Notes under the pieces: model-generated
Databases searched by the model: none
What the model was told of the DNA's origin: nothing
Seen by the model: the letters and a program-made list of their open reading frames with translations, nothing else
Program-made: the position numbers and the translations under genes
Part shown: positions 31,394 to 41,089 of the stretch, piece after piece
Layout of the letters: each line of letters starts with the position of its first letter
Position numbering within the stretch: position 1 is the stretch's first letter
Assembly: GCA_963575745.1 (NCBI GenBank)
Contig: CAUYUJ010019337.1
Coordinates: 398,794 to 462,793 of the forward strand
From: Prorocentrum cordatum
Taxonomy: Eukaryota > Sar > Dinophyceae > Prorocentrales > Prorocentraceae
DNA length: 64,000 nt
Direction of reading: 5' to 3'

Positions 31394-33862
31394 TCAGTGC
31401 ATCTCCTCCACCGCGTGCTTGAGGGTCCTCGTCAGGCCCTTCATATCCCTGACAGCTCCTTCAGCTAGACCGTTCGACTGCGACTCTCCAACCGCCGAGG
31501 TCTCCAGCAAGCACTCCACGCCGTGGTCCTTCTTGAGCTTCTTGACGGCCTCGACCCTCAGGGCGATGATGCTCGGCCCGTTGTCGCACCTGAAGACCAC
31601 CTTCTTGCAGCCGCCGTTGACCGCGAACTTCACCGGCATGTCGGCGCTGCGCGCGCGCGCCGCCCCCTTGCAGGTCAACACCTCCGCGCCCGTGTACCTG
31701 TGCAGCGAGTCCCTCATGAACAGAATCGGGGCCGCGTCCTCGCCGCTGCCGAAGCAGCCGTAGTCAAATGCCACGACTGGTATCGCATCCTCCGCATGGC
31801 TCCTCGTCACATGAGGTTCAGCTCGCCCGCGTCCTGCAACACAGCGCCTGCACCAAGCTCGATACGGCGCGTGCGACACTTCATGGTCCTCTCGCCCCTG
31901 CTGGGTCGGCTCGCACGGTCCCCGCGCCGCTCTCACTGCCGGCCGCTCCCGAGCAACCACCCGGGCAGGTGGTGGAGGTACCGCTTCTGGTTGAACAGGT
32001 TCTTGGACTGGTTCTGCTGCTGCTGCCGGCGCAGCTGCCTGATTCGATCCAGCTCCATCACCTGCGTCGTCGCTCCTCACCATGCAGATTTCCTTCTGCT
32101 TCTTGCCGTTCGCGCCGGGCTTGGACCAGGCCTCCGCGCGGCCGATCACGTCCTTCGCCTTGCTGTACGGCATCAGCTCCACCTCCATCTCGTACACGTT
32201 GTTGCGCCTTTGGAACGGTGCAATCACCCCTGTCGACTTGTTCTGCGCGTAGCTGCCGCCAGCGTCAAAGACGACCCGATGGCCAGCGTCGACCATCTCC
32301 GAGACAGAGGCGAGTGCCTTGCTGACCTTCGCGACCCTAGCCTTGATGCCTCTCACCTGCGCCGAGCCGTCCGAGTTGCGCACCGACCCGATGAGCTCCT
32401 TAGTGCCCTCGTCGGCCACCCAGCCGCCGTTCGCGGTCATGTAGCCTTCACCCTTCGCACTCATGTCATTCTCGTACGTCGGGTAGTCCGGCGCTAGCTC
32501 TGATGGCACGACCGTCGTAGCTGCACACGAATCGACACCGAGCACCATCTTGCGGGATGCCCGCGCCGTGTCCGCACCGAGCCTGCTCAGCTCGCGCACC
32601 AGCTCGTCGCCCACCAGGCCGCCCTCGATCAGCAGATCGAAGGCCTTCTGCGCCACGCCCTTCTCGTCGATCGTGAACGGCGCGAGCCACGGCCCGCGCA
32701 GCGCCTTCTCGGGTTGCGGCTCCATCATGCGCAGGTTGTTCTTCTTCTTCGGGCAGTCCTTGGACATGTGCCCGTGCTCCTGGCAGTTGAAGCACTTCGG
32801 CCCCTTGCCGGTCTTGCCGTCCTTTGCCTTTCCGCCCATCGAGGAACTCTTCGACTTGGAGTCGCCTCTCGACTTGCCCTTGCTGTCCAACTTGCCCTTG
32901 CCTGCTCCAGCTCCGCCCTTGCAGTGCCAGCAGTTCCTCTCGTCGTGGCCCTTGCCGTTGCAGATCCTGCAGCGCCCCTTGCCACCCTGTTTGTTGAACG
33001 CTGAGAGATCCATCGGGGCCACCCCGTTCTGCGCTGCCGCCGCTGCGGCCTGGGCTCGTCGAACATTCAGGACCTCTCCCCTGAACTTGGGCCACTCCTT
33101 GAGTCTCTCCGCATTCATGATTATGCGCTGCCTCAGCGGGGACTCGGGCAACTGCCTCAGCACGATGCCAACCTTGATCGCGTCCGAGAGGGTCTCCTCC
33201 GACGCCGACTCGTACAAATTGATCTCCCTCTCGAAGGCTTCCAGGCGCATCATCATCTCACCACTGAAGTCCCAGGCCAGCAGCGCCATCAGCTGCCCAG
33301 CGTACCTGCTCGCCGCCTGAGGCTCGAATCGAAGGTGTAATTGTCGCCAGGCTTCGAATCCCTCAAGCGTGCCCGCGCTCAGCACTACGTCGAGCGCCTG
33401 GCTCCTGCACGTCTGGATGAGCCAGTACCCCAACGTCCTGGACAACTGCATGTCTCCGGGCTCGAGGTTCGTCATCAGCACCAGCTCTGCCACTCGCTTC
33501 GCTCTGGCCATCGCCGCCGCCATGTTCGGGTTCGTCGCACCTGCGAACGCCTCGAACACAACCGACCAGTCTCTCCATGGCGGCTTGGCCCCATCGAACA
33601 TCTCTGGTTTGGCTATCATCTTCATATCCGCGGCCATCCTCTCAGGTCCAGGGTCTGGCGCTTGCGCCGCCGCCGCTGCGGCTGCGCCCTGCTGCCCGAG
33701 CACCTGCTGCGCACGCTGCGCAGCCTCCTGCGCCGCTCTACTCGCGGCGTCCGCGTCCGCTCGTGCTTGCCGTAGCTCTCCCTGCACTTGCTCGAAAGCC
33801 TGTCGAAGTGCCTGGACGTCCTGGACCGTAGCTGCCATATTGACCCTGTCTCTTGATCGCAC
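31394..33862 (-). CDS. Copia Gag, protease and integrase (822 codons to a TGA)
   Basis: Residues 1-60 are a Gln/Ala/Arg-rich helix; the gag capsid-like part follows to about 290. Two CX2CX4HX4C zinc knuckles sit near residues 296 (CRICNGKGHDERNC) and 354 (CFNCQEHGHMSKDC), separated by a Lys/Gly/Ser-rich linker. The protease site near 442 reads DSCAATTVV, with Cys where Gly is usual. The integrase zinc domain is near 664 (HEVSHAPYRAWCRRC), then catalytic Asp (VVAFDYGCFG), Asp (FRCDNGPS) and Glu (GESQSNGLAEGAV). The frame stops at TGA 31394-31396 inside integrase and continues in the same frame, so it is a single nonsense change or a read-through codon. The first ATG gives 822 codons; a second at 33838 is equally plausible. 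Confidence 0.85.
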   Translation of the reverse strand: MRSRDRVNMAATVQDVQALRQAFEQVQGELRQARADADAASRAAQEAAQRAQQVLGQQGAAAAAAAQAPDPGPERMAADMKMIAKPEMFDGAKPPWRDWSVVFEAFAGATNPNMAAAMARAKRVAELVLMTNLEPGDMQLSRTLGYWLIQTCRSQALDVVLSAGTLEGFEAWRQLHLRFEPQAASRYAGQLMALLAWDFSGEMMMRLEAFEREINLYESASEETLSDAIKVGIVLRQLPESPLRQRIIMNAERLKEWPKFRGEVLNVRRAQAAAAAAQNGVAPMDLSAFNKQGGKGRCRICNGKGHDERNCWHCKGGAGAGKGKLDSKGKSRGDSKSKSSSMGGKAKDGKTGKGPKCFNCQEHGHMSKDCPKKKNNLRMMEPQPEKALRGPWLAPFTIDEKGVAQKAFDLLIEGGLVGDELVRELSRLGADTARASRKMVLGVDSCAATTVVPSELAPDYPTYENDMSAKGEGYMTANGGWVADEGTKELIGSVRNSDGSAQVRGIKARVAKVSKALASVSEMVDAGHRVVFDAGGSYAQNKSTGVIAPFQRRNNVYEMEVELMPYSKAKDVIGRAEAWSKPGANGKKQKEICMVRSDDAGDGAGSNQAAAPAAAAEPVQEPVQPEAVPPPPARVVARERPAVRAARGPCEPTQQGREDHEVSHAPYRAWCRRCVAGRGRAEPHVTRSHAEDAIPVVAFDYGCFGSGEDAAPILFMRDSLHRYTGAEVLTCKGAARARSADMPVKFAVNGGCKKVVFRCDNGPSIIALRVEAVKKLKKDHGVECLLETSAVGESQSNGLAEGAVRDMKGLTRTLKHAVEEMH

Positions 33863-34113
33863 ACAGAAGCTGTCCGAGGTGCGCCCAACAGCGCCTCTTG
33901 AAGGCCAGCCTCACCAGCCGCGCTGCCAGTGAGACCCACACCTGGGTCGTGTCCTTCTCCGACAGCACCTCGAACCCGTTCTCGCCCTCGTCTGGATCCT
34001 CGAGGCTGGTCGCCTCCAGCGCCTGTGCGCTTGCCCGCGCCTCGGAGCCCTCTGCGGGCCTGGCCCCGCCGCTGCTCTATCGCAGGCTGCAGCTCTCGGC
34101 GCTGGGGGCGCAT

Positions 34114-34128
34114 CCGCTCACGCTACCA
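34114..34128 (-). other. Putative tRNA primer binding site
   Basis: Minus-strand TGGTAGCGTGAGCGG begins immediately after the 5' LTR. TGGTAGCG complements the CGCTACCA-type 3' end of initiator methionine tRNA, the usual primer of copia elements. The dinoflagellate tRNA itself was not available to compare. Confidence 0.55.
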
Positions 34129-34213
34129 TGGACAATTATTCTCTCCAAAGCGCTCGAGCCGAAACGATATCGGCCCGTCCAACATGTCTCTCGGGAGGCT
34201 GCAAATCTATCCA
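34129..34213 (-). repeat. 5' LTR (85 bp)
   Basis: Starts TGGACAATTATTCT and ends AAATCTATCCA on the plus strand. Alignable to the other LTR end to end, about 96% identical outside two indels (CT and A). Much shorter than the 150-500 bp common in copia elements. Confidence 0.9.
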
Positions 34214-34218
34214 GGCAA

Positions 34219-34410
34219 GCGGAGACAAGACATCAACATAATTATGAAACGATGAAGGCGTCAGAGATCTTCACTTGTCGGCCCCGAGACAACGATGCTC
34301 GAGACAACGTTGAATTCAACACCTTGAACTCCTGCTTTGCCGCACCAAGTCTCTTGCTCAACACATAGCTGATACGGCTGATACGGCCGCCAGACGACAT
34401 GTGGCCCCCG
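34219..34410. other. Unique DNA between copia element and microsatellite
   Basis: No coding signal. It precedes the first composite repeat unit. Confidence 0.4.
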
Positions 34411-34470
34411 GTATCTATCTATCTATATATATATATATACATACATACATACATACATACATACACACAT
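34411..34470. repeat. CTAT / TA / CATA microsatellite
   Basis: Short runs of CTAT, then TA, then about eight CATA units. Confidence 0.95.
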
Positions 34471-34472
34471 AC

Positions 34473-34515
34473 TAGAACTATCGCGCACGCTTCGCGCGCG
34501 CTCAGGTTCTAGCAG
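34473..34515. repeat. Imperfect stem-loop, CTAGAAC family
   Basis: CTAGAACTATCGCGCACGC...GCGCGCGCTCAGGTTCTAG: the same hairpin as at 38434-38474 but with several mismatches. It marks the left end of the first composite unit. Confidence 0.8.
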
Positions 34516-34649
34516 GCCCCAGACCTTGACGAATTCATCGCTCCACTGAAGTAGTGGACCACAGTCCACGCATGCCAATCTACATTCCGAATTGCCTTCG
34601 GGGGAAATGGTTTTGTAGGGGGGCGGAGGCCGTATGAATCGGGTTCCAA

Positions 34650-37600
34650 GAAGGCCTTCTGGGAGCATGGGTTTGGGGGCGTCTTGGAGAGCCTGCTGGG
34701 GCGTGCCGTCGTCGTCGTCGTCGTCTTCGTCGTTTCGTCGTCGTCGTCGTCGTCGGTTCAAGAGGGCCCCTGGGGCAATTTTGTGCGAAACGATCTGCGG
34801 AGGGCCGCGAGAAGGCGATCAGTCATGTTTCCAATCAACTTCCCAGACAGCTCTCATGTAGCATGATGGCACTTCGAAGCCTCCAGAGACTCGCGGGCCC
34901 ATGATGAACCATGTCCCCAGAAGGCTTTCTGAGGACATGGTTTGTTGGGGTGTGTTGGGGGGTCTCTTGGGCGTTCCCTGGGGGCCCCTTAGGGGCCTCC
35001 GGGAACTCTCGGGCCCATGATGAACCATGTCCCCGGAAGGTTTTCTGGGGACATGATTTCTTGGGCTGTGTTGGGGGGCCTCTTGGGCGTTCCCTGGGAG
35101 CCCCTTGGGGGTCTCTTGGGGCTTCCTGGGGGCCTCCTGGGCGCCTCACGGGGCTTCGTGAGAGCCTCTTGGTGGCCTCCGGGGGCCTACAGGCGGCCTC
35201 TAGGGCGAGAGACCTTGAAATATCGGTTGGCGGTCCCCCTCTGGGCCCTCTCTCGGGGAGCTATTGGGGCAATTGGGATGTCTGGGGAGCAACCTGGGCC
35301 GTCTTGGGGCCCTCTTCCAGGCCTCGTGGCCCGTCTTGGAGCGATCTGAAGGGCCTCCGAGCGAGGCCGTGAGGGAGCGCTGGGAAGCGGGGGAAGCGAG
35401 AACGCCTACGTAAATCCTTGAAAAAACAGCGGACAATTAGCGAATCTTGCCTCCCAGGGCCCTCTCGGGGAGCCTCTTGAGTCCGTCCTGGAGCGTGTTG
35501 GAGTCCTCGTCGGCCGTCTTGAGGGCATCTTGGGCGTCTGCGGGGCCTCTTGGGACCGTCTAGGGCTCTCTCGGGACCTCCATTAGCCTGTCGTGGCCTG
35601 CTTCGGAGCGGGCCCGGGCCGCCTCGGGACCCCTCTGGGCCTTCTCTTGGCGCGCTCTTGGGGCACACTTGGGTTGTCTGGGGAGCATCCTGGGCCGTCT
35701 TGGGGCCCTCGTCGGGGCCTCGTGGGCCTTCTTGAAGGATCTGAAGGGCCTCCGAGGCCGTGAAGGAGCGCTGGAAAGCGGGAAAAGCGAGAACACCAAA
35801 ATCCAAAACACTCGGAAAACGAGCGAATCTTACCTCCCCGGGCCCTCTTGGGGAGCCTCTTGAATCCATCCTGGAGCGTGTTGGAGTCCTCGTCGGCTGT
35901 CTTGAGGGCATCTTGGGCGTCTTCGGGGCATCGTGGGACCGTCTTGGGCCCTCTCGGGACCCCCTTAGCCTGTCGTGGCCTGCTTCGGGGCGGGCTCGGG
36001 CCGCCTCGGGAGCTCTGGACCCCCCCCCCGCAACCCCCGGTGGGCACCAATGGGGGGAACAGGCAGCGGCCCGCCCCCCCCCCCGGGCCTACTCCGAGAT
36101 AGAGAATCATGTTCCCGGGAAGCTTTCTGGGAGCATGATATGTTCGGCTCTCTAAGAGGGGGGCCTCTGGGGCCTTACCGAGGGGCGCCTTTTGACCTTG
36201 TCGGCAAGCCTATTGGAAACATGGTTGGGGCGGCGGGCGGAAGCCCAAGGAATCATGTTCCCGGAAAGCTATCTGGAAAATACGATTTACCAAAGTGTCT
36301 TGGGGGCCCGCAGGGGGCTTCCCTGGGGCCCCTTGGGGGTCTCTTGGGGCTTCCTGGGGGCCTCTTGGGCGCCTCTCGGGGCTTCTTGGGAGCCTCTTGA
36401 TGGCCTCCGGGGGCGTCCTAGGAGCCTCTCAGGCCGGAGACCTTGAAATGTCGCGCTCTTCGGGCCCTCTTATGTCGCTCTTGGGGCTCTCTTGGAGCGC
36501 TCTCGGGGCCCTCTTGACTTATCTGGGGAGCCTCCTGGGCCGTCTCTGGGCTTTCTTGGGGGCCTCTTCGGCCGTTTTGGAGCGATCTGAAGGGCCTCTG
36601 ACGCGAACGGCGACCGTGGGGAGGCGGAACATGGGAGAGCGCAAGAATGCTTCAAAAACCATCGGAAAATGCATGATGTTCGGCTTCTGGGGCCCTTTGG
36701 AGGGGCCTCTGGAGGCTCTCTTGGGGCGTTTGGGCGGCGTCGTCGGCCGTCCTGAAGCCATCCTCGGCGTGTCCAGGGCCTCTGGGGGCTGTCTTTTGGC
36801 GTCCTGGGAACCCCGAAATCATGTTCCCGGAGAGGCTTCCGGGAACATGACTTCGAACGAGGCCCTCTTGGGCCCCCCTGAGGCTGTCTTGGGAGCCTCC
36901 TGGGCCGGCTTTGGGGCCACTTGCGCCGTCTTGGGAAGTTCCGTGAGCCCCACAGAAAACCCTTTTAGGCCGTCTTGGGCCCTCTTGGGTTTCTCTTGGG
37001 CTGTCTTGGGGCTCCTCAAACGCGTCTGGGGCACTGCGAAGACGAAGCAAGGGAGTATGCTGAATATGTACGCTATACTACGGGAACGGGCTGATTTGTC
37101 CCTCTTGAGCCCTCTTGAGGCCCTCTTCGGCCATCTTCAAGCCATCTCGGGCCCTCTTGGGCCTCGCTGAGGCTGTCCTGGGGCCCCCTAGGGAGCCCTG
37201 GGAACCCGGAAATCATGTTCCCGGAGAGGTTTCCGGGAACATGGTTTCGAACGGGGCCCTCTTGGGCCTCCCTGAGGCCGTCTTGGGGGCCTCTTGGGCC
37301 GGCTTCGGGGCCTCTTGGGCCGTCTTGGGGGGTTCCGTGAGCCCCACGGGACGACCCTTTTGGGCCGTCTGGGGCCCTCTTGGGTCTCTCTTGGGCTGTG
37401 TTGGGGCTCCGCGGGGCTGTCTGGGGCACTGCGAAGACGAAGCCAGCGAGCATGCCGAAAACGCACGCTTTACGAGGGAAATGGGTGTGCCGATTTTTGC
37501 CTCTTGAAGGCCCTCTTGGGGTCCACTTCTGCCATCTTCAAGCCATCTCGGGCCCTGGGGCCTCGCTGAGGCTGTCCTGGGGGGGGCCCTGGGAGCCCCG

Positions 37601-37980
37601 AAATCATGTTCCCGGAGAGGTTTCCGGGAACATGATTTCGAACGGGGCCCTCTTGGGCCTCCCTGAGGCCGTCTTGGGGGCCTCCTGGGCCGGCTTCGGG
37701 GCCTCTTGGTCCGTCTTGGGGGGTTCCGTGAGCCCCACAGGCCGACCCTTTTGGGCCGTCTGGGGCCATCTTGGGTCTCTCTTGGGCTGTGTTGGGGCTC
37801 CGCGGGGGCGTCTGGGGCACTGCGAAGACGAAGCCAGCGAGTATGCCGAAAATGCACGTTTTACGAAGGAGATGTGCCGATTTGTGCCTCTTGAAGGCCC
37901 TCTTGGGGTCCTCACGGGCCCTCTTAGGGCGCTCTTGGGCGTCTTCGGGGCCTCCTCAGGCTTTCGTGACCATCTGCACG
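34650..37980 (+). repeat. Degenerate 21-bp minisatellite array 1
   Basis: Mostly variants of GGGCCCTCTT and GGGCCGTCTTG in about 20-22 bp steps. Inside it, hairpins of the type ATCATGTTCCCGG...CCGGGAACATGAT occur at about 34907, 35024, 36106, 36252, 36818, 37212 and 37603. From 36818 on, three copies of a higher-order unit of about 392 bp can be followed, each with hairpin, minisatellite and GGGGCACTGCGAAGACGAAG. Open frames of 80-290 codons in several frames come from the periodicity. Confidence 0.85.
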
Positions 37981-38139
37981 GCCCGCGTGGCCTGTCGTGA
38001 GCAATTTAGAAGCGGCCCAGGGCAGTCCCAGGGGGTTTGTGACCCCCCTCTTTGGATGGCCTGGAAACTGTTGAAGCCCTCTGCGGGATGGTCTTGGAGC
38101 TCGCGCCGGGGATCTGGAAAATTTCCGGGACCATCGCGG

Positions 38140-38257
38140 CGGCCTCCGAGGCCCGGGACGCCGAAACCTTGTAAGAATACCAGGAAAATGAGCCCCGGTA
38201 CTCCATGGAGGGTCGAGGCAGCTGCTTTCGGGCCCCAGGCCTGCCCCCCCGTGATCT
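38140..38257 (+). repeat. Terminal block of composite unit 1
   Basis: Contains GGCGGCCTCCGAGGCCCGGG, ACGCCGAAACCTTGT, GAAAATGAGCCCCGG, a small palindrome TACTCCATGGAG and GGTCGAGGCA, then a TATATA microsatellite. The same block appears twice at 40314-40505. Confidence 0.8.
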
Positions 38258-38430
38258 CTATATCTATATATATGATAGTTATAAATATATAACTAACTAT
38301 GTATGTATGTGTATATATACATATATCGATATATATATATGTATATATATATATCTGACTAAATATATGTCTATACATATATATATAACTATATAGATAT
38401 CTATATATATATATACACACATATATATAC
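38258..38430. repeat. TA-rich microsatellite
   Basis: Long runs of TATA with ATAACTA, GTATGTATGT and CACACA interruptions. Confidence 0.95.
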
Positions 38431-38433
38431 ACA

Positions 38434-38474
38434 CTAGAACCATCGCGCGCGCTTCGCGCGCGCGATGGTTCTAG
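38434..38474. repeat. Perfect stem-loop, 19-bp arms
   Basis: Arms 38434-38452 (CTAGAACCATCGCGCGCGC) and 38456-38474 are exact reverse complements around TTC. CTAG lies at both ends. It directly follows the TA microsatellite and opens the second composite unit. Confidence 0.95.
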
Positions 38475-38559
38475 CCCAGGCTGGGGGGGCGCTGGACGAT
38501 CTTGGACAACGCTATCAAGCACAGGCGCGCGACGGCATCTGAGGAGCTTCTGGGGTGTT

Positions 38560-40260
38560 CCGCATGCTTCGTCAACTGGCGGTTGGAGGCACCTCTTGGG
38601 TGCCTCTTGGGGGGGCGTCTGAGGGTCCCTTGGGGGCATCGGTTCTGCAATCTGAAGCCGTCATTGGCCGTCTTGGCTGCGTGGAGGCCCGACTTGAGGC
38701 CACCTGCGGCCAGATTGAGGCAATCCGGAAGCCTCCCGGGGGCCTCCTGGAAGCAGTTTTGACGCATCGAGGGCACTCTTGGGCTATTTTAAGACCTCTT
38801 GGACGTCTCCTAGGGGCCTTTTGGGCCCTCGGGAAGCTTTTGAGGTCCTCGTCGGACCACTTGGGGGCCTCTTGCGGCCTCCTGTGAGCCTTTTGGGGGG
38901 AACGCTCTGCTGCTGGGTCGCGTTCCCCTTCTTGGGCCTCTCTGGGGGCTCTTGGGGCCCTCTCGGGCCGTCTTGGGCGCCTCAAGCACCGTCTTGGGGC
39001 CCTCGCGGGCCGTCTTGGAGGCCTCTTCCTCTATATTGGATCGGAATTGGAAGCCTCTTGAGCCGTCTTGGAGCATCGGGATGCCAAAAGGCCGACAAAC
39101 ATTAAAACCCGTCAAAGCCCAATCGTAAAACAATGAGTTGTGCCTCTTGGGGCCACCTTGGGAGATCTCTTGCAACCTCGTCGGCCCTCTTGGCAGCTTC
39201 TTGGGGCCTCTTGGATCCGATTGGGGGCCTCTTGGGACTTCCCGAGAACCTCTCGGGGTAGGAAGCTCGGATTCTCAGTTCGTGTTTCCCTTCATGGGCC
39301 TCTCTTGGGGCCGTCTTGGGGCCCTCTCGGGCCGTCTTGGGCGCCTCAGGCACCGCCTTGGGGCCCTCGTGGGCCGCCCAGGGCCCTCTTGGAAGCCTCT
39401 TCGGCTATCTTGGAGCTGTCTTGGAGGCCTCTTCCTCCTCCTCGTCCCCCTCCTCCTCCTCCTCCTCCTCCTCCTCCTCCTCCTCCTCCTCCTCCTCCTC
39501 CTCCTCCTCCTCCTCCTCCCACTCCAGCTCTCTCTCCTCCTGAACTTCCTCCTCCTTCTCCTCCTCGTGCAGCGTGTTCTGGAAGGCTCCCGCTGGAACA
39601 TGCTGTGCACAAGTGCTGTCACTGCTCCCGCCGCCGTGCCCTGGGTGGTGGGTCAGAGGCCTCATGGGTGTTGGTTTGGATCTCATGGTTGGCCTGTCCG
39701 GGACGTCGTGAAGGCAGTTTGACAGCTTCTCGGAAGCCGTTTCGGGACCGTTGTGGGGCCTCCTCGGCGCTGTTTTGTGGCCTCTTTAGGCCTCGTTTGG
39801 GCCTCCTGGGTGCCTCTTGGGGGCCTCCTGGGGCCTCTTGGGGGCTCCTTGGGGCCTCCTGGGGCACTCTTCAAGCGGGAGGGTCGAATTTTGGAGTCGT
39901 GGTCCCCTGGTCCCCCTCTTGGGCGCATCTTGGGGCCGTCTTGGGGCTCTGTTGGGCTGTCTTGGGCGACTCTGGGGCCGTCTTGGGGCCCTCTTGGGCC
40001 GTCTTGGGGCGCTCTTGGGGGCCTATTGAGCCGTCTTGGACGTCGGACGGCCGAAAAGGCTGGAAGGCCAAAATCGTTCGAAAACCTTCGTAAAATTGAC
40101 GATTTCGGCCTCTTGAAGCGCTCTGGAGAGGCGTCTTGAAGCGTCGTGGAGTGCCTTGGGGGGCCTCTCGGGCCGTCTTGGGCCTATCTTGGGCGTCCTG
40201 GAGCGGTCTTTCGGCGACTCGGGGCCCGCTTGGGCCGTCTTGGGAGCCTCTGGAGGCCCT
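38560..40260 (+). repeat. Degenerate 21-bp minisatellite array 2
   Basis: Same GGGCCGTCTTGGGGCCCTCTT vocabulary as array 1, for example 39920-40040 and 40150-40260. It is interrupted by a CTC triplet tract and by unique text at 39590-39720. No supported gene. Confidence 0.8.
39424..39530. repeat. (CTC)n triplet repeat
   Basis: About 35 consecutive CTC units. Confidence 0.95.
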
Positions 40261-40313
40261 GCTGGACTATTTTGGACTTCCCCGGCCGCCCCGTCCTCCC
40301 ACGGGGGGTCGGA

Positions 40314-40505
40314 GGCGGCGGCCTCCGAGGCCCAGGACGCGGAAACCAAATAAAAACACAGGGAAAGTGAGCCCTGGAGCCCCCAGGGGGCGCAGGTCCA
40401 CTCCTGGCGGCCTGCCTCGGAGGCCCTGGAACGCCGAAACCTTGTGAAAAACAGAGGGAAAGTGAGCCCCGTGGCCCCCATGGGGGTCCGAGGCACCAAT
40501 CTGGC
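40314..40505 (+). repeat. Terminal block of composite unit 2, duplicated
   Basis: Two copies of the block (about 40314-40400 and 40410-40505). Each carries CCTCNGAGGCCC, NGACGCNGAAACC, ACAGNGGGAAAGTGAGCCC and a small palindrome around CCCCCAGGGGG or CCCCCATGGGGG. Confidence 0.8.
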
Positions 40506-40519
40506 GGCCCCAGGTCCCG

Positions 40520-40529
40520 TTCCCCGGTG

Positions 40530-40569
<40 letters not shown>

Positions 40570-41030
40570 CAGATGTATATATATATATATACACATACAT
40601 ACATACATACATACATACATACATACATACAGACAGACAGACAGACAGACAGGCAGACATGCATGCATGCATGCATGCATGCATGCATGCATGCATACAT
40701 ACATACATACATACAGACAGGCATACATACATACACACATACACATACACATACATACATACATACATACCTACATACATACATACATACATACATACAT
40801 ACATACATACATACATACATACCTACATACATACATACATACATACATATATACATACATACATACATGCATACACATATACATACATACATACCTGCAT
40901 ACCTGCATACCTACATACATACATACATATATGCATACATACAAACATACATACATACATACATAGATACATACATACATACATACATACACACATACAT
41001 ACAGACAGACAGACAGACAGACACACATAA
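40520..41030. repeat. TA and tetranucleotide microsatellite with motif switches
   Basis: (TA)n, then (CATA)n, (CAGA)n at about 40630-40655, (CATG)n at about 40657-40695, (CATA)n again, a CA-enriched stretch, (CATA)n with CCTA and CCTG interruptions, and (CAGA)n again near 41000-41022. Confidence 0.95.
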
Positions 41031-41089
41031 TACAACAACGTATCCTGCAACATTGTTGACTACGCGTACGTCTGCGCGAACTCCCATCA

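Larger units (their letters stand above)
27886..34218 (-). mobile_element. Ty1/copia LTR retrotransposon, nearly complete
   Basis: A 6323-bp element (27891-34213) between 5-bp direct repeats GGCAA (27886-27890 and 34214-34218), the expected target duplication. LTRs of 82 and 85 bp begin TG and end CA. On the minus strand the order is 5' LTR, primer binding site, gag with two zinc knuckles, protease, integrase, reverse transcriptase, RNase H, purine tract, 3' LTR. Integrase before RT identifies the copia type. The coding part is interrupted by one in-frame TGA and two single-base frameshifts, so the copy is probably dead unless these are assembly errors. The LTRs differ by three substitutions and two small indels, so the insertion is fairly young. 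Confidence 0.9.

Noticed and set aside
38434-38474. Helitron 3' end (hairpin plus CTAG)
   Set aside because: Helitron hairpins lie about ten bases before a terminal CTRR. Here CTAG is part of both stem arms, and no Rep/helicase gene or TC start is seen.
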